From positions 2,795,501-2,859,500 of the forward strand of contig JBBBDQ010001186.1 in assembly GCA_037127315.1 (NCBI GenBank): 64,000 bases of DNA, in the 5' to 3' direction. The position numbers were made by a program, and so were the translations under genes. Positions 31,336 to 42,296 of this stretch are shown in pieces. Position 1 is the first letter of the stretch, and each line of letters begins with the position of its first letter. The notes under the pieces are model-generated. The model was not told the DNA's origin, ran no database searches, and saw only the letters and a program-made list of their open reading frames with translations. This stretch comes from Ascarosepion bandense (taxonomy: Eukaryota > Mollusca > Cephalopoda > Sepiida > Sepiidae).

Positions 31336-31924
31336 ACATTAGGATATTCAAAAACCCAGATTGGCAACAAACCGCTTGTTTACGGATAGGAAATAAATGC
31401 AGCAGGTCTACAAAAATAGAAAGGGGCGTTAGACAAGGATGTGTTTTCTCATCGGATCTGTTCGACTTATACAACGAGACAATTCTGAGAGAAATAAAAT
31501 TATTGCCAAGATTAATCATTGGCGGCTACAATCGCAAGAATATAAGATACGCAGATGACACAGGACTGATAAAGATATATTAGAATACAAACCTCAGACA
31601 AAAAAAAAATGAAACTAATAGTCGAAATCGAAACATTATTTGGTTCAACTCACTGTTTAACTTAGAAGTAAAATCCAAAATAGGGCAAACACTTTTTTAA
31701 ATAATCAGTAAACATTTCCGAAAAAAACCCAACTCGAACTAAATAAAATATTCAATAGAAATTCAATTAAATAAAACAATAGCTGTACTAATACTTTAGA
31801 AAATTACATAAAAATACAAAACTATAGATACTTAGAAAATAACATGCAACATAATCTCACTTAAAAAGAAAGTAACTTTTGACACAAAAACAAATGCTTA
31901 TTTGACTGATTTTGGAAAAAAGAA

Positions 31925-32345
31925 GGAGTTATTTACAGAGCAGAATTGCATGATGCAGATGGACAAAGAAAAATATTTGGGATCTACAAAAGGGATTATT
32001 AAAAACAGATGGAATAACCACAAATCTACATTCAAGCTGGAAAACCTTAAAAACTTGTACCAAACTATGTAACCACGTGTAATAATTCAAATTAAAAAAA
32101 AAAATGAAAAAGACCCTGATATAACATGGAGTATAACATAAAAAACAAAAACAAACCTTACAATGGTGGTGGTGTCTGCAGGTTCTGCCAAGAGAAAACG
32201 TTAGTCATAATATTGTTTCCAGAACAAAAACAATTACTAAATGAAAGCTCAGAAACAATTTCCAGATGTAATCACACCAAAAAAAAACATTTTAGCATCA
32301 TACAAAACTGGATGAAACTGTTTAAGGTTCTTAGGTAAGTCCTCG
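31925..32345 (+). mobile_element. Penelope-like element 3' coding fragment with GIY-YIG remnant
   Basis: Translation gives VIYRAELHDADGQRKI followed, after a frame slip, by a GSTKG-like segment and NRWNNHKSTF, then GGGVCRFCQEKTLVII and QKQLLNESSETISRCNH. This order (IY...YxGST...R..H..F, then a cysteine-rich C..C and a C-terminal LLN..SE..S.C.H segment) is typical of GIY-YIG tails of Penelope-like retroelements. Several slips make it non-functional. Confidence 0.65.
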
Positions 32346-32494
32346 CGAATTTTGAAATTTTTGATTGTTTAAAAATTCCAGTCACGCGTTCGTAAAAATC
32401 CCTGCTGTACGTTTGTTGGAAACTTAGTTATTATAAATCACCTGAAATACGGAAAGTTTGAAACCTAGGTTACGGAAATAATTTGTCAGCAAAG

Positions 32495-32496
<2 letters not shown>

Positions 32497-32534
<38 letters not shown>
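32497..32534. repeat. (AT)n microsatellite
   Basis: AT dinucleotide run in otherwise unassigned AT-rich sequence (32346-32760). Confidence 0.95.
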
Positions 32535-32538
<4 letters not shown>

Positions 32539-32759
32539 CCAATAGTACACCAAATTGGAAAAATATATATTAAGGTATATTTGGGCAGCTATCTTTCATT
32601 AAAAACGTCTGCCAAGGAAAATTTTATTAATTTTTGATATAATTTTTGCAGTATTCTTACATATTTCCTTTTTCCTGGAGGTGAAAAATTGTAAAAATGT
32701 TCCATAATTTTCGACTTTCCAAGCATTTTCAGCTTCTTTACTGGCGATTTTCAAGGATG

Positions 32760-32812
<53 letters not shown>

Positions 32813-32822
32813 AGCCTGTTCA

Positions 32823-32909
<87 letters not shown>

Positions 32910-32918
32910 TTTCTTTCC

Positions 32919-32967
<49 letters not shown>

Positions 32968-33018
32968 CCATTTTTCTTTATCTATCTATCTATCTATCTA
33001 TCTATCACAGCCTGTTCA

Positions 33019-33078
<60 letters not shown>
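32760..33078. repeat. Composite (ATCT)n array with CAGCCTGTTC spacers
   Basis: Five ATCT tracts separated by CAGCCTGTTCATAT (twice), TTTTCTTTCC and TTCCATTTTTCTTT. The CTGTTCATAT spacer is the same as in the arrays at 18.7 and 51 kb. Confidence 0.95.
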
Positions 33079-33079
33079 C

Positions 33080-33745
33080 TAGCTGGTTGAATGATCATTG
33101 CTCAATAAATGCAAGGAATAATACCCAATGTTTCTCTGACTTTCGCTTTCAAAATCTGAACAGCATCAACGTTGCCTGCTTAGAATTACTTGATCGAATG
33201 TCCAGTCAATCATATTTTAACGGAAGCAGACAGCGTGAATAACCAGCGGATGTTAGGACAACGAATAAGCATGGTTGGTGGGAATACAACGGTCGAAACA
33301 GACACAGATAAAAACAATGATCAGCTGATTCAAGCTTTATTTTTTCCTTTTGATTTCTTTTACAAATTCTGCGAAAGTAAAGATCAGAAGAAGGAACCGG
33401 AAATAATCCACAGACCGAACGATTTCTAAAAGGGCGTTTCTATTCAACAAATCTAAGATCAATACAGACCAATGCAAAAAGTCTAAATCTTTCTTATTTT
33501 CCGGTGAATAAAATACTCTGGAAAATGTATTTAAAGCTCTTAGACTCTAGATACTTCGTATATTAATCAGGGCTGGATCAAGGTCATAGAAAGAGAGCAC
33601 CAAGTAAAGATCACTCCCATAAGACATGGATTGGTTTAGAGTTTTCTTCTTAAGCGTTGCCTTAACATATTTCTGGAGATTTTCGAGGTTAGCAAATAAG
33701 GATTGGATCCACCAAACAATGTTACCAGTTTATAAATCATTGTCT
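33080..33745. other. Stretch without recognised element
   Basis: No gene recognised. Open frames here run out of the ATCT array and show no domain. Confidence 0.35.
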
Positions 33746-33747
33746 CA

Positions 33748-34066
33748 AAGGATGTGCGTTGTGGTGCAAAGAATGTGAGTTGTGGTGCAGTGGTTATCGA
33801 CTCAGAACTACAAATTGGGGAACCGAGTTCGAATTCCAGTTGAATTCCTTGCATTCACTTACGCACAAACACACTTGAGAAAAGTATTAATCCGGTTCTT
33901 CCCTCCAGTTATGGGTTAAACAATAGAACAGATTGGATTCTATAGCCTTGGTTGGCAACCAGTCTAACGCAGAAAGCAATGGCAAACTACTTCTACTCAG
34001 TTAGTCATGTCTCTTTCCAGACATGATCGTCCGAAGCGTGTATCAAGTATGGCACTTAACTGACTA
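33748..34066 (+). mobile_element. Family A SINE with duplicated head
   Basis: The head GGATGTGCGTTGTGGTGC is followed by a second head AATGTGAGTTGTGGTGCAG, then the B-box-like GAGTTCGAATTCCAG, and the tail GCACTTAACTGACT. The 22-bp head duplication is unusual in this family. Confidence 0.8.
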
Positions 34067-34139
34067 TATAGCAGGTGAATGAAATATTAGAGTTAATTTC
34101 AGTTTATCTAGAGCAAAAATAATAGTGTTTACTGATTGG

Positions 34140-34270
34140 GTTCGTTTTACGACCTCGCCGTGGATATGACGATAAACTACATCCGGCAGCAAGGCCTCAG
34201 TCCGGGAGATTTTAAGGAATTCATTGCTGTTGTTCCCAGGTGCATTTTTACCCAGGGTGACCGAACTTGT
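34140..34270 (-). repeat. Dispersed repeat, copy 2 of 2
   Basis: The minus strand shares GGAACAACAG and GAGGCCTTGCTGCCGGATG with 13085-13235. A 99-codon minus frame (34363-34064) spans it, but no domain is recognised and the frame is not shared with the other copy. Confidence 0.5.
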
Positions 34271-34359
34271 TAGGGTTTCAGCTATGGGCAAATATTTAAC
34301 CTGGGTTGGAAACATTGCGAAAGTAGAAAAATATATTTCTATAAAAAAATGTTTATGTG

Positions 34360-34905
34360 CCATGTTCTTTCAGGACGTAGGCAATCATGGCTTCCACATC
34401 TCCTTGTCCCTGGTGGCTCTTAGTACACTTTCTTCTGTTGCACCATGCAACCCTCGTTCCGTCATTCACCTGATCAGGTCCTTCAAATATGTTATCTGCT
34501 GCTTTCCCCTGTCTCTTTCCCCCTTTATCTGGCCTGTTAGTATCAGATTCTCCAAGCCATCCTTCGTCATTGCATGTCCCAGGAACTTTTGCTGTCTCTT
34601 CCTGATGCTCAGTATTAATTTCCAAAACCTCGTCATTGCTCACATGCTCAGCCTATGATATCCTCAGCATCCTTCTGTAGAACCACATTTTAGCTGCTTC
34701 AAATGTTTCCTTCATCTTCGAAGATATTGTCCAACATTTACTGCCATGTTGAAGAACCGAGATTATATAGCAATCCAGTACTCTTCTCTTTGTTTCTAGT
34801 GAAATTGTCCTGTTTCTTAATACTTTACTCAACTTCTGGAATGCCTCTTTCGCCATGCTAATTCGCCTTCAGATCTCAGTGTCTAACTTTCCGTCTTCTT
34901 TTAGA
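34360..34905 (-). mobile_element. RTE-type LINE 3' fragment
   Basis: The minus strand gives MAKEAFQKLSKVLRNRTISL, TKRRVLDCYIISVLQHGSKC and FYRRMLRIS at 34856-34656, then AEHVSNDEVL, the GTCNDEG region and a terminal YVLKEHGT. This is the RTE thumb-to-C-terminal region, frameshifted near 34650. It is about 85-90 percent similar by eye to 4452-5065 and is 5' truncated. Confidence 0.85.
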
Positions 34906-35104
34906 ACACTAAATGACTAATAAGTAGTTGGTATGAAAATATAAAAACCTATTTTTATGGTGAAAATACCAGCAATACAGTTTTTGACTCTTGACAAATA
35001 CCCTCTTTATAAATTTACGTCAATGAAACTTGGTCACAGACTGATTTCTTACAAAGTAATCATATTCTGTGTATACGAACCTATCCAAAAAATCTTGTCG
35101 GCTT

Positions 35105-35412
35105 TCAGTCAGTTAAGTGCCGTATGTAATACACACTTGGGCGATCATGTCTGGAAAGAGACATGACTGACTAAGCAGAAGATTTTTCCAACAGTAGGTT
35201 GCAATTATTTCCTGCAGTAGACTGGTTGCTAACCAAGGCTACAGAAACCAATCTATCCTGTTATTTGACCCATAGCTGGTTGGAAGAGACGGATGATTAT
35301 CTTTCCCAATCGTATTTGTGCGAAAGTGAATGCAACGAATTCGATTGAATTTCGAACTCGGCTCGCCGATTTCTCGTTCCGAGTCGATATCCACTGCACT
35401 ACAACGCAGATC
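35105..35412 (-). mobile_element. Family A SINE, minus
   Basis: Runs from the CAGTCAGTTAAGTGCC tail at 35107 to the ATCCACTGCACTACAACGC head at 35410. The B-box complement is at about 35348. Diverged in the middle. Confidence 0.85.
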
Positions 35413-35429
35413 CACCCACAATGCATATC

Positions 35430-35960
35430 AGAATTAAATAACCTATTTAGGTTGATATGCTGTCAAACGAACCAAATCAAACCAAACTAATCTACGACCA
35501 ATGGTTTCCGAAACGAGCTTGTTATGCATCTTTTGAGAGTAAATGATCGATTTCTGTTTGCCTGACGTAGATCCGCCAGCCACAAAGACGCAATCAGGAA
35601 TCCAAAATTGAAGATTGAATTAATCGTGATATCAAAGTGGATGAAAACGCATTATTGGTGGCCGCTTGACGTAGAACGATAGTATGCGTTTATTACATTT
35701 CATCATTGGTCGTTCAATACCGTTTCTAATGAGTGACCTGCTATGCCAAACAGAAAAATAGTCAAATGTATATCAGTTTAGTTGGCAACACAAATTAATA
35801 TGGAAAACACTTCACTGTATTTCTTTCTTGTCCATTGCACTTGGCGGACATTCACAAAATAACAAATATGTTTAAATAGCAAAACCATGGACAAAACTAT
35901 CAACAATGAATATAATCTAGTATTAAACAATGTAAAAAGTCTGAATATGCAATTCGCCGG
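35430..35960. other. Stretch without recognised element
   Basis: Unique-looking AT-rich sequence. No gene or repeat family recognised. Confidence 0.35.
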
Positions 35961-35984
35961 TCATTTGAACAAGAGTAAATGTTT

Positions 35985-36560
35985 ATCCCTTCTCCCGGTT
36001 TTCTGAGCTAGAGTACAGGTCAATTATTTCTGCGCTTATTTCGACAAGACTGGTTCTCTGAACTAGAGTAGAGGTCAATTATTTCCGCGCTTATTTCGAC
36101 AAGACTTGTTCTCTGAACTAGAGTAGAGGTCAATTATTTCTGCGCTTATTTCGACAAGATTGGTTTTCTGATCTAGAGTACAGGTCAATTATTTCTGCGC
36201 TTATTTCGACAAGACTGGTTCTCTGAACTAGAGCAGAGGTCAATTATTTCCGCGCTTATTTCGACAAGACTTGTTCTCTGAACTAGAGTAGAGGTCAATT
36301 ATTTCTGCGCTTATTTCGACAAGATTGGTTTTCTGATCTAGAGTACAGGTCAATTATTTCTGCGCTTATTTCGACAAGACTGGTTCTCTGAACTAGAGTA
36401 GAGGTCAATTATTTCCGCGCTTATTTCGACAAGACTTGTTCTCTGAACTAGAGTAGAGGTCAATTATTTCTGCGCTTATTTCGACATGACTGGTTTTCTG
36501 AGCTAGAGTAGAGGTCAATTATTTCTGTGCGTATTTCGGCAAGAGTAGATATTTATCACT
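35985..36560. repeat. 55-bp minisatellite with 165-bp higher-order repeat
   Basis: Units contain AGGTCAATTATTTCTGCGC, TTATTTCGACAAGA and CTGAACTAGAGTAG. The spacing of the TGGTTTTCTGATCTAGAG variant (36161 and 36326) is 165 bp, exactly three units. The three unit types differ at TCTGCGC/TCCGCGC, GACTGG/GACTTG/GATTGG and GAACTAG/GATCTAG, and cycle in order, so the array grew by trimer duplication. Confidence 0.9.
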
Positions 36561-37150
36561 TCTCGGGTCTTCTGAACTAGAGTGGAAGTTTTTTTTGGGT
36601 TTTTTTTTTCATTTTTTTACCATTTCCTCAGTTTTTTAAATTTGAGTTCAAGTCTTATATTTCCAGTTTCTTTTGACCATGATTAGTTGTTTATCCCTTC
36701 CCCGGTTTTCTGAAAAAGAGTAGAGTTATCCCTTTCCCGATCATTTGAACAAGAGTAGAAGTTTATCCCTTTCCCCAGTCTGCTGAGCTGGAGTAGAGAG
36801 TAATCTTTTCCGTGCTACTTTGAACAAGATTTTATCCCTTTCCCTGTCTTTTGAACTAGAGTAGAGGTTTTATTTTCCAGGTTCTTTTCACCAAGATTCC
36901 CTCCCTATTGTTTTGAGAAAAAAGTAGTTATCACCTTTCCGTTCATTTGAACAAGAGTTGAGGTTTATCTCTTTGCTGAACTTCTGAAAAGAAGTAGAGA
37001 TATTCATTCCCTGGTCATGTGAACAAGAGAAGAGGTTTATTTATTCCCTGTTTTTTTTAAAATCGAGTAGAATTTTCTCTTCCTATTTCATCTTAACTAA
37101 TGTAGAGTTTTATCCCTTTCTAGGTCTTCTGAATAAAACTAGATGGTTTT
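36561..37150. repeat. Degenerate relatives of the flanking minisatellites
   Basis: Imperfect units with GAACAAGAGTAGAGGTTTAT and CCCTTTCCCCGGTCTTCTG. They share features of both the 55-bp array on the left and the 36-bp array on the right. Confidence 0.7.
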
Positions 37151-37795
37151 TCATTCTTTGGTCTTTTTGAATAGAAGGAGACATTTATCTTTACTCCCGT
37201 CTTTTGAACAAGAGTAGACATTTATTTCTTCCCGGTCTTTTGAACAAGAGTAGGTATTTATTTCTTCCCGGTCTTTTGAACAAGAGTAGGCATTTATTTC
37301 TTCCGGTCTCTTTAAACAAGTGTAGACATTTATTTCTTCCCGGTCTTTTGAAATAAGAGTATATTGTTTCTCTCGGTCTTTTAACAAGAGTAGACATTTA
37401 TTTTCTCCCCGGTCTTTTGAACAAGAGTAGATATTTATTTCTTCCTTGGCTCCTTGAACAAGAGTAGACATTTATTTTCTCCCGGTCTTTGAACAAGAGT
37501 AGATATATCTCTATTTCTTCCCGGTCTTTTGAACAAGAGTAGACATTTATTTCTTCCCGGTCTTTTGAACAAGATAGGCATTTATTTCTTCCTGGTCTTT
37601 TTGAACAAGAGTAGATACTTTTCTTCCCGGTCTTTTAAACAAGTGTAGACATTTATTTCTTCCCGGTCTTTGAACAAGAGTAGATATTTATTTCTTCTCG
37701 GTCTTTTGAACAAGAGTAGACATTTATTTTCTCCCGGTCTTTGAACAAGAGTACATTATTTCTTCCTCGGTCTTTTGAACAGAGTATATAAGACA
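37151..37795. repeat. 36-bp minisatellite
   Basis: Units of about 36 bp: GAACAAGAGTAGACATTTAT and TTCTTCCCGGTCTTTT, some 17 copies with small indels. On the minus strand this reads as KDREEINVYSCS repeats, but single-base indels switch frames, so no protein is implied. Confidence 0.9.
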
Positions 37796-37796
37796 T

Positions 37797-38046
37797 ATCT
37801 CTTTCGAAAGAGACATAACTGAATGGGTAGGAGATTATCTTGCAGTAGGCTGTCATTACTTTCTGCGGCAGTTTATAGAACTCAACCTGTCCTGTTATTT
37901 GACCCATAGCTGGGAACAAACGGATTAATACCTTTCCAAATTGTATTTCCGCGTAGGTGAATACAACGAACTCAACTGGAATTCGAACTCGGGTCTCCGA
38001 TTTCTCATTCAGAGCCGATATTTACCGCACCACAACGCACATCTTT
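37797..38046 (-). mobile_element. Family A SINE, minus, truncated
   Basis: From GACATATCTCTTTCGAAAG to the ACCGCACCACAACGCACATC head. The 3' tail is lost at the junction with the 36-bp array. Confidence 0.8.
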
Positions 38047-38648
38047 AATCAAGAGGCAGACTAGCAAAAATGTTCATGATCAATTCATTATTAAGACCGA
38101 AATCAGAAAGGAAGAATATGATCGAGCTCGGGCCGGATGATGGTCTTTTAGGGTCCCTACAGTATTAAAATTATGCTGCACCTCACCAGACTAACTCGCC
38201 CGAACCCGTCTTGAACATTTTTCACTTGTGATATATTTTTACGATATTTATAGGAATTAAAGTAAACTTAATTCAAGTTCTGTAAATAATCTAGAATAAT
38301 TACCTTTTATTTACAAACAAATTTTTTCAGTGATACTACTATTTTACATTAGTATTAGTGATTACTACTATTACATTAGTATTAGTGATTACTACTATTT
38401 TACATTACTATTAGTGATACTACTATTTTACTTTTCATTACAAGCCAAATTAACACATATTTCAACACAACCGTAATAAAAAATCAAAACATTTTTATAA
38501 TCAGCATTATAACAATAAATCGATCAAAATAAATAAGTTTGTCATATCGATATTATTTTATTTTAAGAAATTAGAAATATTTAACATTTAGAAAACTGAA
38601 ATTACTGCTTTATAAAAATGTCTGACATCTAAACTAAATTCAAACATG
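38047..38648. other. AT-rich stretch with a short tandem repeat
   Basis: About three units of TACTACTATTTTACATTA with AGTGAT lie at 38330-38440. Nothing else is recognised. Confidence 0.5.
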
Positions 38649-38651
38649 TTA

Positions 38652-38836
38652 CAGTGTAACCCGGATATAAGAGAGTCCTAGGGACCAATTAAGAATTATC
38701 TTATATCCTGATTTCTCTTATATCCGGGTTTTGTCTATTTTATATATATTACCACAGGCTCTAATTTGGGACCAGAGAAAATCTATCTTATATACGTTTT
38801 TTTTATATCAGGGTCTCTTATGTCCGGGTTATACTG
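38652..38836. mobile_element. Pogo-like MITE, 185 bp
   Basis: Terminal inverted repeats CAGTGTAACCCGGATATAAG and, at the right end, CTTATGTCCGGGTTATACTG, flanked by TA on both sides (38650-38651 and 38837-38838). Ends starting CAGT with TA duplication fit the pogo/Tigger group of Tc1/mariner elements. Internal sub-terminal repeats (CTTATATCCGGGTT, CTTATATACG) are also present. No transposase. Confidence 0.85.
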
Positions 38837-38839
38837 TAT

Positions 38840-39370
38840 CTACTTGAAACACAATGACATAAACTAAACTCTTGCATTGCTTCCTGCAAAGTGAGATAAA
38901 TATGAACTTTTCATATTGATATCATTTCAGTTTATGAAAATATTTAGAAATTATAACATCTAGAAAGTTAGAATCATTGCTTTATGAAAGGGAACTTAGC
39001 CTGTCCTAGGCTTAAGGTTAATCCGGCTCTGGATAGAGTCATGGATGAGAGAAATATTTGAAAACAAAGTTCTGAAATGTTTTTATGAGGACGATCAGGT
39101 ACATAGATCTTCTTCTGTTGATGTGTTGTTCTATGATATAGGCAATCATGTCCCCGCAATACTTCCTATCCAATGTTGCTCTTAGGACAGAGAACAACAG
39201 AAACATGAAGGGAAAGCTAGATAGAGATATGAATGACAGAAATGGTTAGAAAAAAGTGATCAGAAGTATTTTTCAGATAATAGATATATTTCATTTGTAA
39301 ATTAGTTATTTCTGCAACCTAGTTTTCAACCTTCCGGTATCTTCAAGCGATTTACAAGAACTGATTTTTC
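38840..39370. other. Stretch with possible RTE-type LINE tail
   Basis: GATATAGGCAATCATGTCC and CAATGTTGCTCTTAGGAC at 39136-39186 resemble the 3' end of the RTE-type LINE on the minus strand. The rest is unassigned. Confidence 0.35.
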
Positions 39371-39374
39371 CGTT

Positions 39375-40400
39375 TTTCAAACGCACAAACAGGGATTTTT
39401 TATGATTTTCAAACATAAAACAGAAGGGAATATTTACAAAGCAGACGTACATGACATAGATGGACAAAGAAAAATATATTTGGGGTCTACCAAAGGCAGT
39501 TTTGAAATCAGATCGGGTGCTCCTGCTATCCACCTAGGGGTCCTTGACAAAATCCAACGGAGAATCTGTAATGTGATATATCTCGACTTAGAAAATTCAC
39601 CGGAACAATGTGTCTCTTCTGCAAATACTTTCAGGGCGTCTGCTCAGATAAATTTAGCTCACTGGTGCCCTCTATATATGAATTTACTCGAGCCACAAAT
39701 TAGCAACTAGGTAACCACCCATTTACTGTGAAGCCAATAAATTGTGAACGCAAATTCTACTCATTAATCAGTTTCTTCTCTCGCACTTCCCGTCTGTGAA
39801 ATTCCATTTACTTGTTTTCCCGACAGCTACAATCTTCAAGAATTCAAATGTAAACTCGTCATTTCCTATCTCACCAACCTGTATCCACCTCTCTCTCTCT
39901 CTCTCTTTTGCTCCTTTTTCCGTTCACATCACTCTCATCAGTATTCTTATCCTTTTTACCCTCTTCCTGACACTTCCTGTAACCTGTCACTCTTTCTCAT
40001 AACTTTCCTTCTATTTAACACCCTGCTCAACTGTGGAAGTAAAATGCCTTGCTTAGGGCGATACGATTATAAAAAATAAAGATGGGATATTCATAAATCT
40101 ATATTTAAACTATGAAACCTTATAAATTGTACCAAACTGGCTTGCCACATATGAAAATTAAAATTGAAAAATGGAAAAGACCCTGATATAAGATGGAGTA
40201 TAGTTAAAATAGCCAAACCATACAAAGGTGGCAATGTATACAGATTTTGCCAGGAGGAAATGTTATATATTATTTTGTTCCCAGAACGAAATAAATTACT
40301 AAATGAATGAACAGAAATTATGTCCAGATGTAATAATACCTATAAATACATACTAGGATCGTATAAACGTTGAGGAAATTGTTATAGGTTCCTTGAATAA
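39375..40400 (+). mobile_element. Penelope-like 3' coding fragment interrupted by LINE copy A10
   Basis: Before the interruption: NIYKADVHDIDGQRKI and YLGSTKGSFEIR (39425-39511), a GIY-YIG motif. After it: RWDIHKSIF (40080 on), DPDIRWSIVKIAKPYKGG, CQEEMLYIILFPE and a final NKLLNE...MSRCNNTYKY. The two halves rejoin across the LINE and match the fragment at 31925 in order. Stops are present. Confidence 0.75.
39512..40079 (+). mobile_element. Jockey/CR1-like LINE 3' fragment (copy A10)
   Basis: 5' truncated at GGGTGCTCCTGCTATCCACC (GAPAIHLGVLDKI), then C-terminal segments and the 3' end GTGGAAGTAAAATGCCTTGC with an A-rich tail. It interrupts the Penelope-like frame at the GSTKG...RW position; GAT occurs at both joints. 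Confidence 0.8.
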
Positions 40401-40573
40401 GTTCTCACTAGTTTTGAAAATATTTGCTTATTTATATCTACCGGTCTGAATGATCGAGAAATCTTTCTCCTGGAGGATACAGAGTATCTGCTCAAATATG
40501 AGTATCCGTTAAAAAATACAAGAAAAGAAATAATAGAATAAAAGAGAAAATATAAAGAACACAAATATATGAA

Positions 40574-41030
40574 CAAGCAGTATAGCCCGGCGTTGCTTGG
40601 GTGTAATGAAAGATTTAAAACTAATCCATGGTCATGGTCAGCGTAAAGAATATTTGTGTGAAGTTTGGTGAGAATCGAATAAAAACTGTGGATTTGTATA
40701 AAGGACATACAGACAGATAAACAGACACACAAACATCTTGCCTTTTATATATATATATATTTATATATTATCGATTTTCTGCACTATTATAAGAACTGCA
40801 ACCCTGAAACTTTTGAATATCGTTTCTTATGTCTTTCTCTATGAGTGTATCAAATTTAATTAAAATCGGACCACTCCTTCTATAACCCGATTTTTTGGAT
40901 CATTGATTTTCGAAATTTATCGGGGGTACCTCGACACAAAACCGAGCTAAGAACACTCGCAGACGCTTATAGTACAACTGTGTAAATTTTCAAGAAAATC
41001 GGTTCAGCCGTTTCGGAGTCTATAGGTAAC

Positions 41031-41087
<57 letters not shown>

Positions 41088-41111
41088 GTTCCATTTATAA
41101 ATAAGGTTAGA
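40574..41111 (-). mobile_element. Non-autonomous Helitron-like element, copy d
   Basis: Minus strand from TCTAACCTTATTTATAAATG (41111) to CCCAAGCAACGCCGGGC and TATACTGCTTG (40574). The usual CTAG end is CTTG here. Contains a long CA/GT tract at 41035-41085 and the CCGAAACGGCTGAACCG landmark. Confidence 0.75.
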
Positions 41112-42225
41112 TATCATTATATTTAGTTAATGGTAGGAACAGATTCGATAGCCAAATATAAATATATGCCGACACGGATAGTCAAACAGACAGACAGACA
41201 GACAGACAGGGACAGAATTTGATCAAACATTAAAGTTAAATTTAATTTATTTCGATTTTAATAAAATGTTAGTCAATACTCATTAATTCACCATCTTCTA
41301 AAATCTATGCTATTTCAGGTTCTAATTAACTGGCATTAGCAAGTTGTTCTTAAGTAAATCGGACAGTTTCGATCGTGAAAAAAAAAAATGATCCCTGGAA
41401 CTGGACGGCTATATTCCCCTCTTTTACTCTCTTCTTTGAAAATTCTCGATTATCAGTCGAAAATTCGCAGAGATGTTTCCTCAATTAGGACATCAAAGAA
41501 AACTCCATCTTCCCGATTGACAACATTTCAGCCATTACACACTGTCCAATATCAAAATATTCACTCATCTAATAACAAAACTAGATAAGAGCAAATTGAA
41601 TTTCGTGAAGGCATTTCAGTTGAATTGACATAACCTCAGATTTATTTCTCTGTCCGTAAGAAAGACTAATTTTCCAGGCCGATAGAGATTCTTAATATTC
41701 TCGAACATGCCCACCATTTCGGAATTTCATTTCAGTCTTTCTAGCCAATCGAGGGAGGTTATTTCACATTTGATATTCCCTGTTTATTGGGTTATGATTG
41801 ATTTCGTCCGACGTGAAGAGAGAAACTGCGACGTGAAAGCAATGCCATATGAATAAATGGATTTATTTCTGAACATGATCGAATTTGCGTTCTCTTGACG
41901 CTTTAAAAGAATAAGCAAGCATTGACCCAGTTTCTCTTTTAGTAACTCGCTTCTAACTGCTACATATTTCATACACGTTTTCTGTAGTATCCTAAAATGT
42001 CTTGAATTTATTGTATAGAAGAGGTTTAGATAACAACTAAGAAAGGCCAGCCTTTGTTAACGATATCACCATTATATTTTCGTTCTTGACTCCATAAGGT
42101 TACATCTTTTGTTATATGCGAATGATATAATTTCTCTAATGTTGTGTCTTTGATATGTTTCTTGTATGTAATTGTGGTATTCATATAAATGTTCATATTA
42201 TATATGTATATGTATACATATGTAT
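41112..42225. other. Stretch without recognised element
   Basis: No gene or repeat family recognised, apart from a short ACAG run near 41190. Confidence 0.35.
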
Positions 42226-42259
42226 ACATATATATATATATTATATAATATCTAACACA

Positions 42260-42295
<36 letters not shown>

Positions 42296-42296
42296 G
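42226..42296. repeat. (TA)n(CT)n(AT)n compound microsatellite at LINE 3' end
   Basis: Dinucleotide tracts just beyond the 3' end of the LINE. They may represent its tail. Confidence 0.85.

Larger units (their letters stand above)
26930..31920 (+). mobile_element. Broken RTE-type LINE with nested insertions
   Basis: Endonuclease start WNVRTM-like near 27910; VYAPTT and IMGNLSAKVG at 28485-28610; INKIFRNVVFHCKTYPSADC near 28810-28860; RT entry GIVIEM at 30285-30301; VVIDWLTEIINGIYNSG near 30650; AKAFDKVSHKA at 30980-31010; GVRQGCV near 31425; IRYADDTGLI at 31542-31571 (YADD intact, 31548-31559). Stops and frameshifts are numerous. Insertions: chimeric SINE 27081-27568, SINE 27986-28270, LTR-like 30302-30631, SINE 31040-31335. 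The segment around 29130-29290 is repeated at 29852-29995. The 5' limit is uncertain. Confidence 0.8.

Noticed and set aside
37151..37795. CRISPR-like array (about 36-bp repeats)
   Set aside because: Units are head-to-tail without unique spacers, contain indels, and the context is eukaryotic retroelements. It is a minisatellite.
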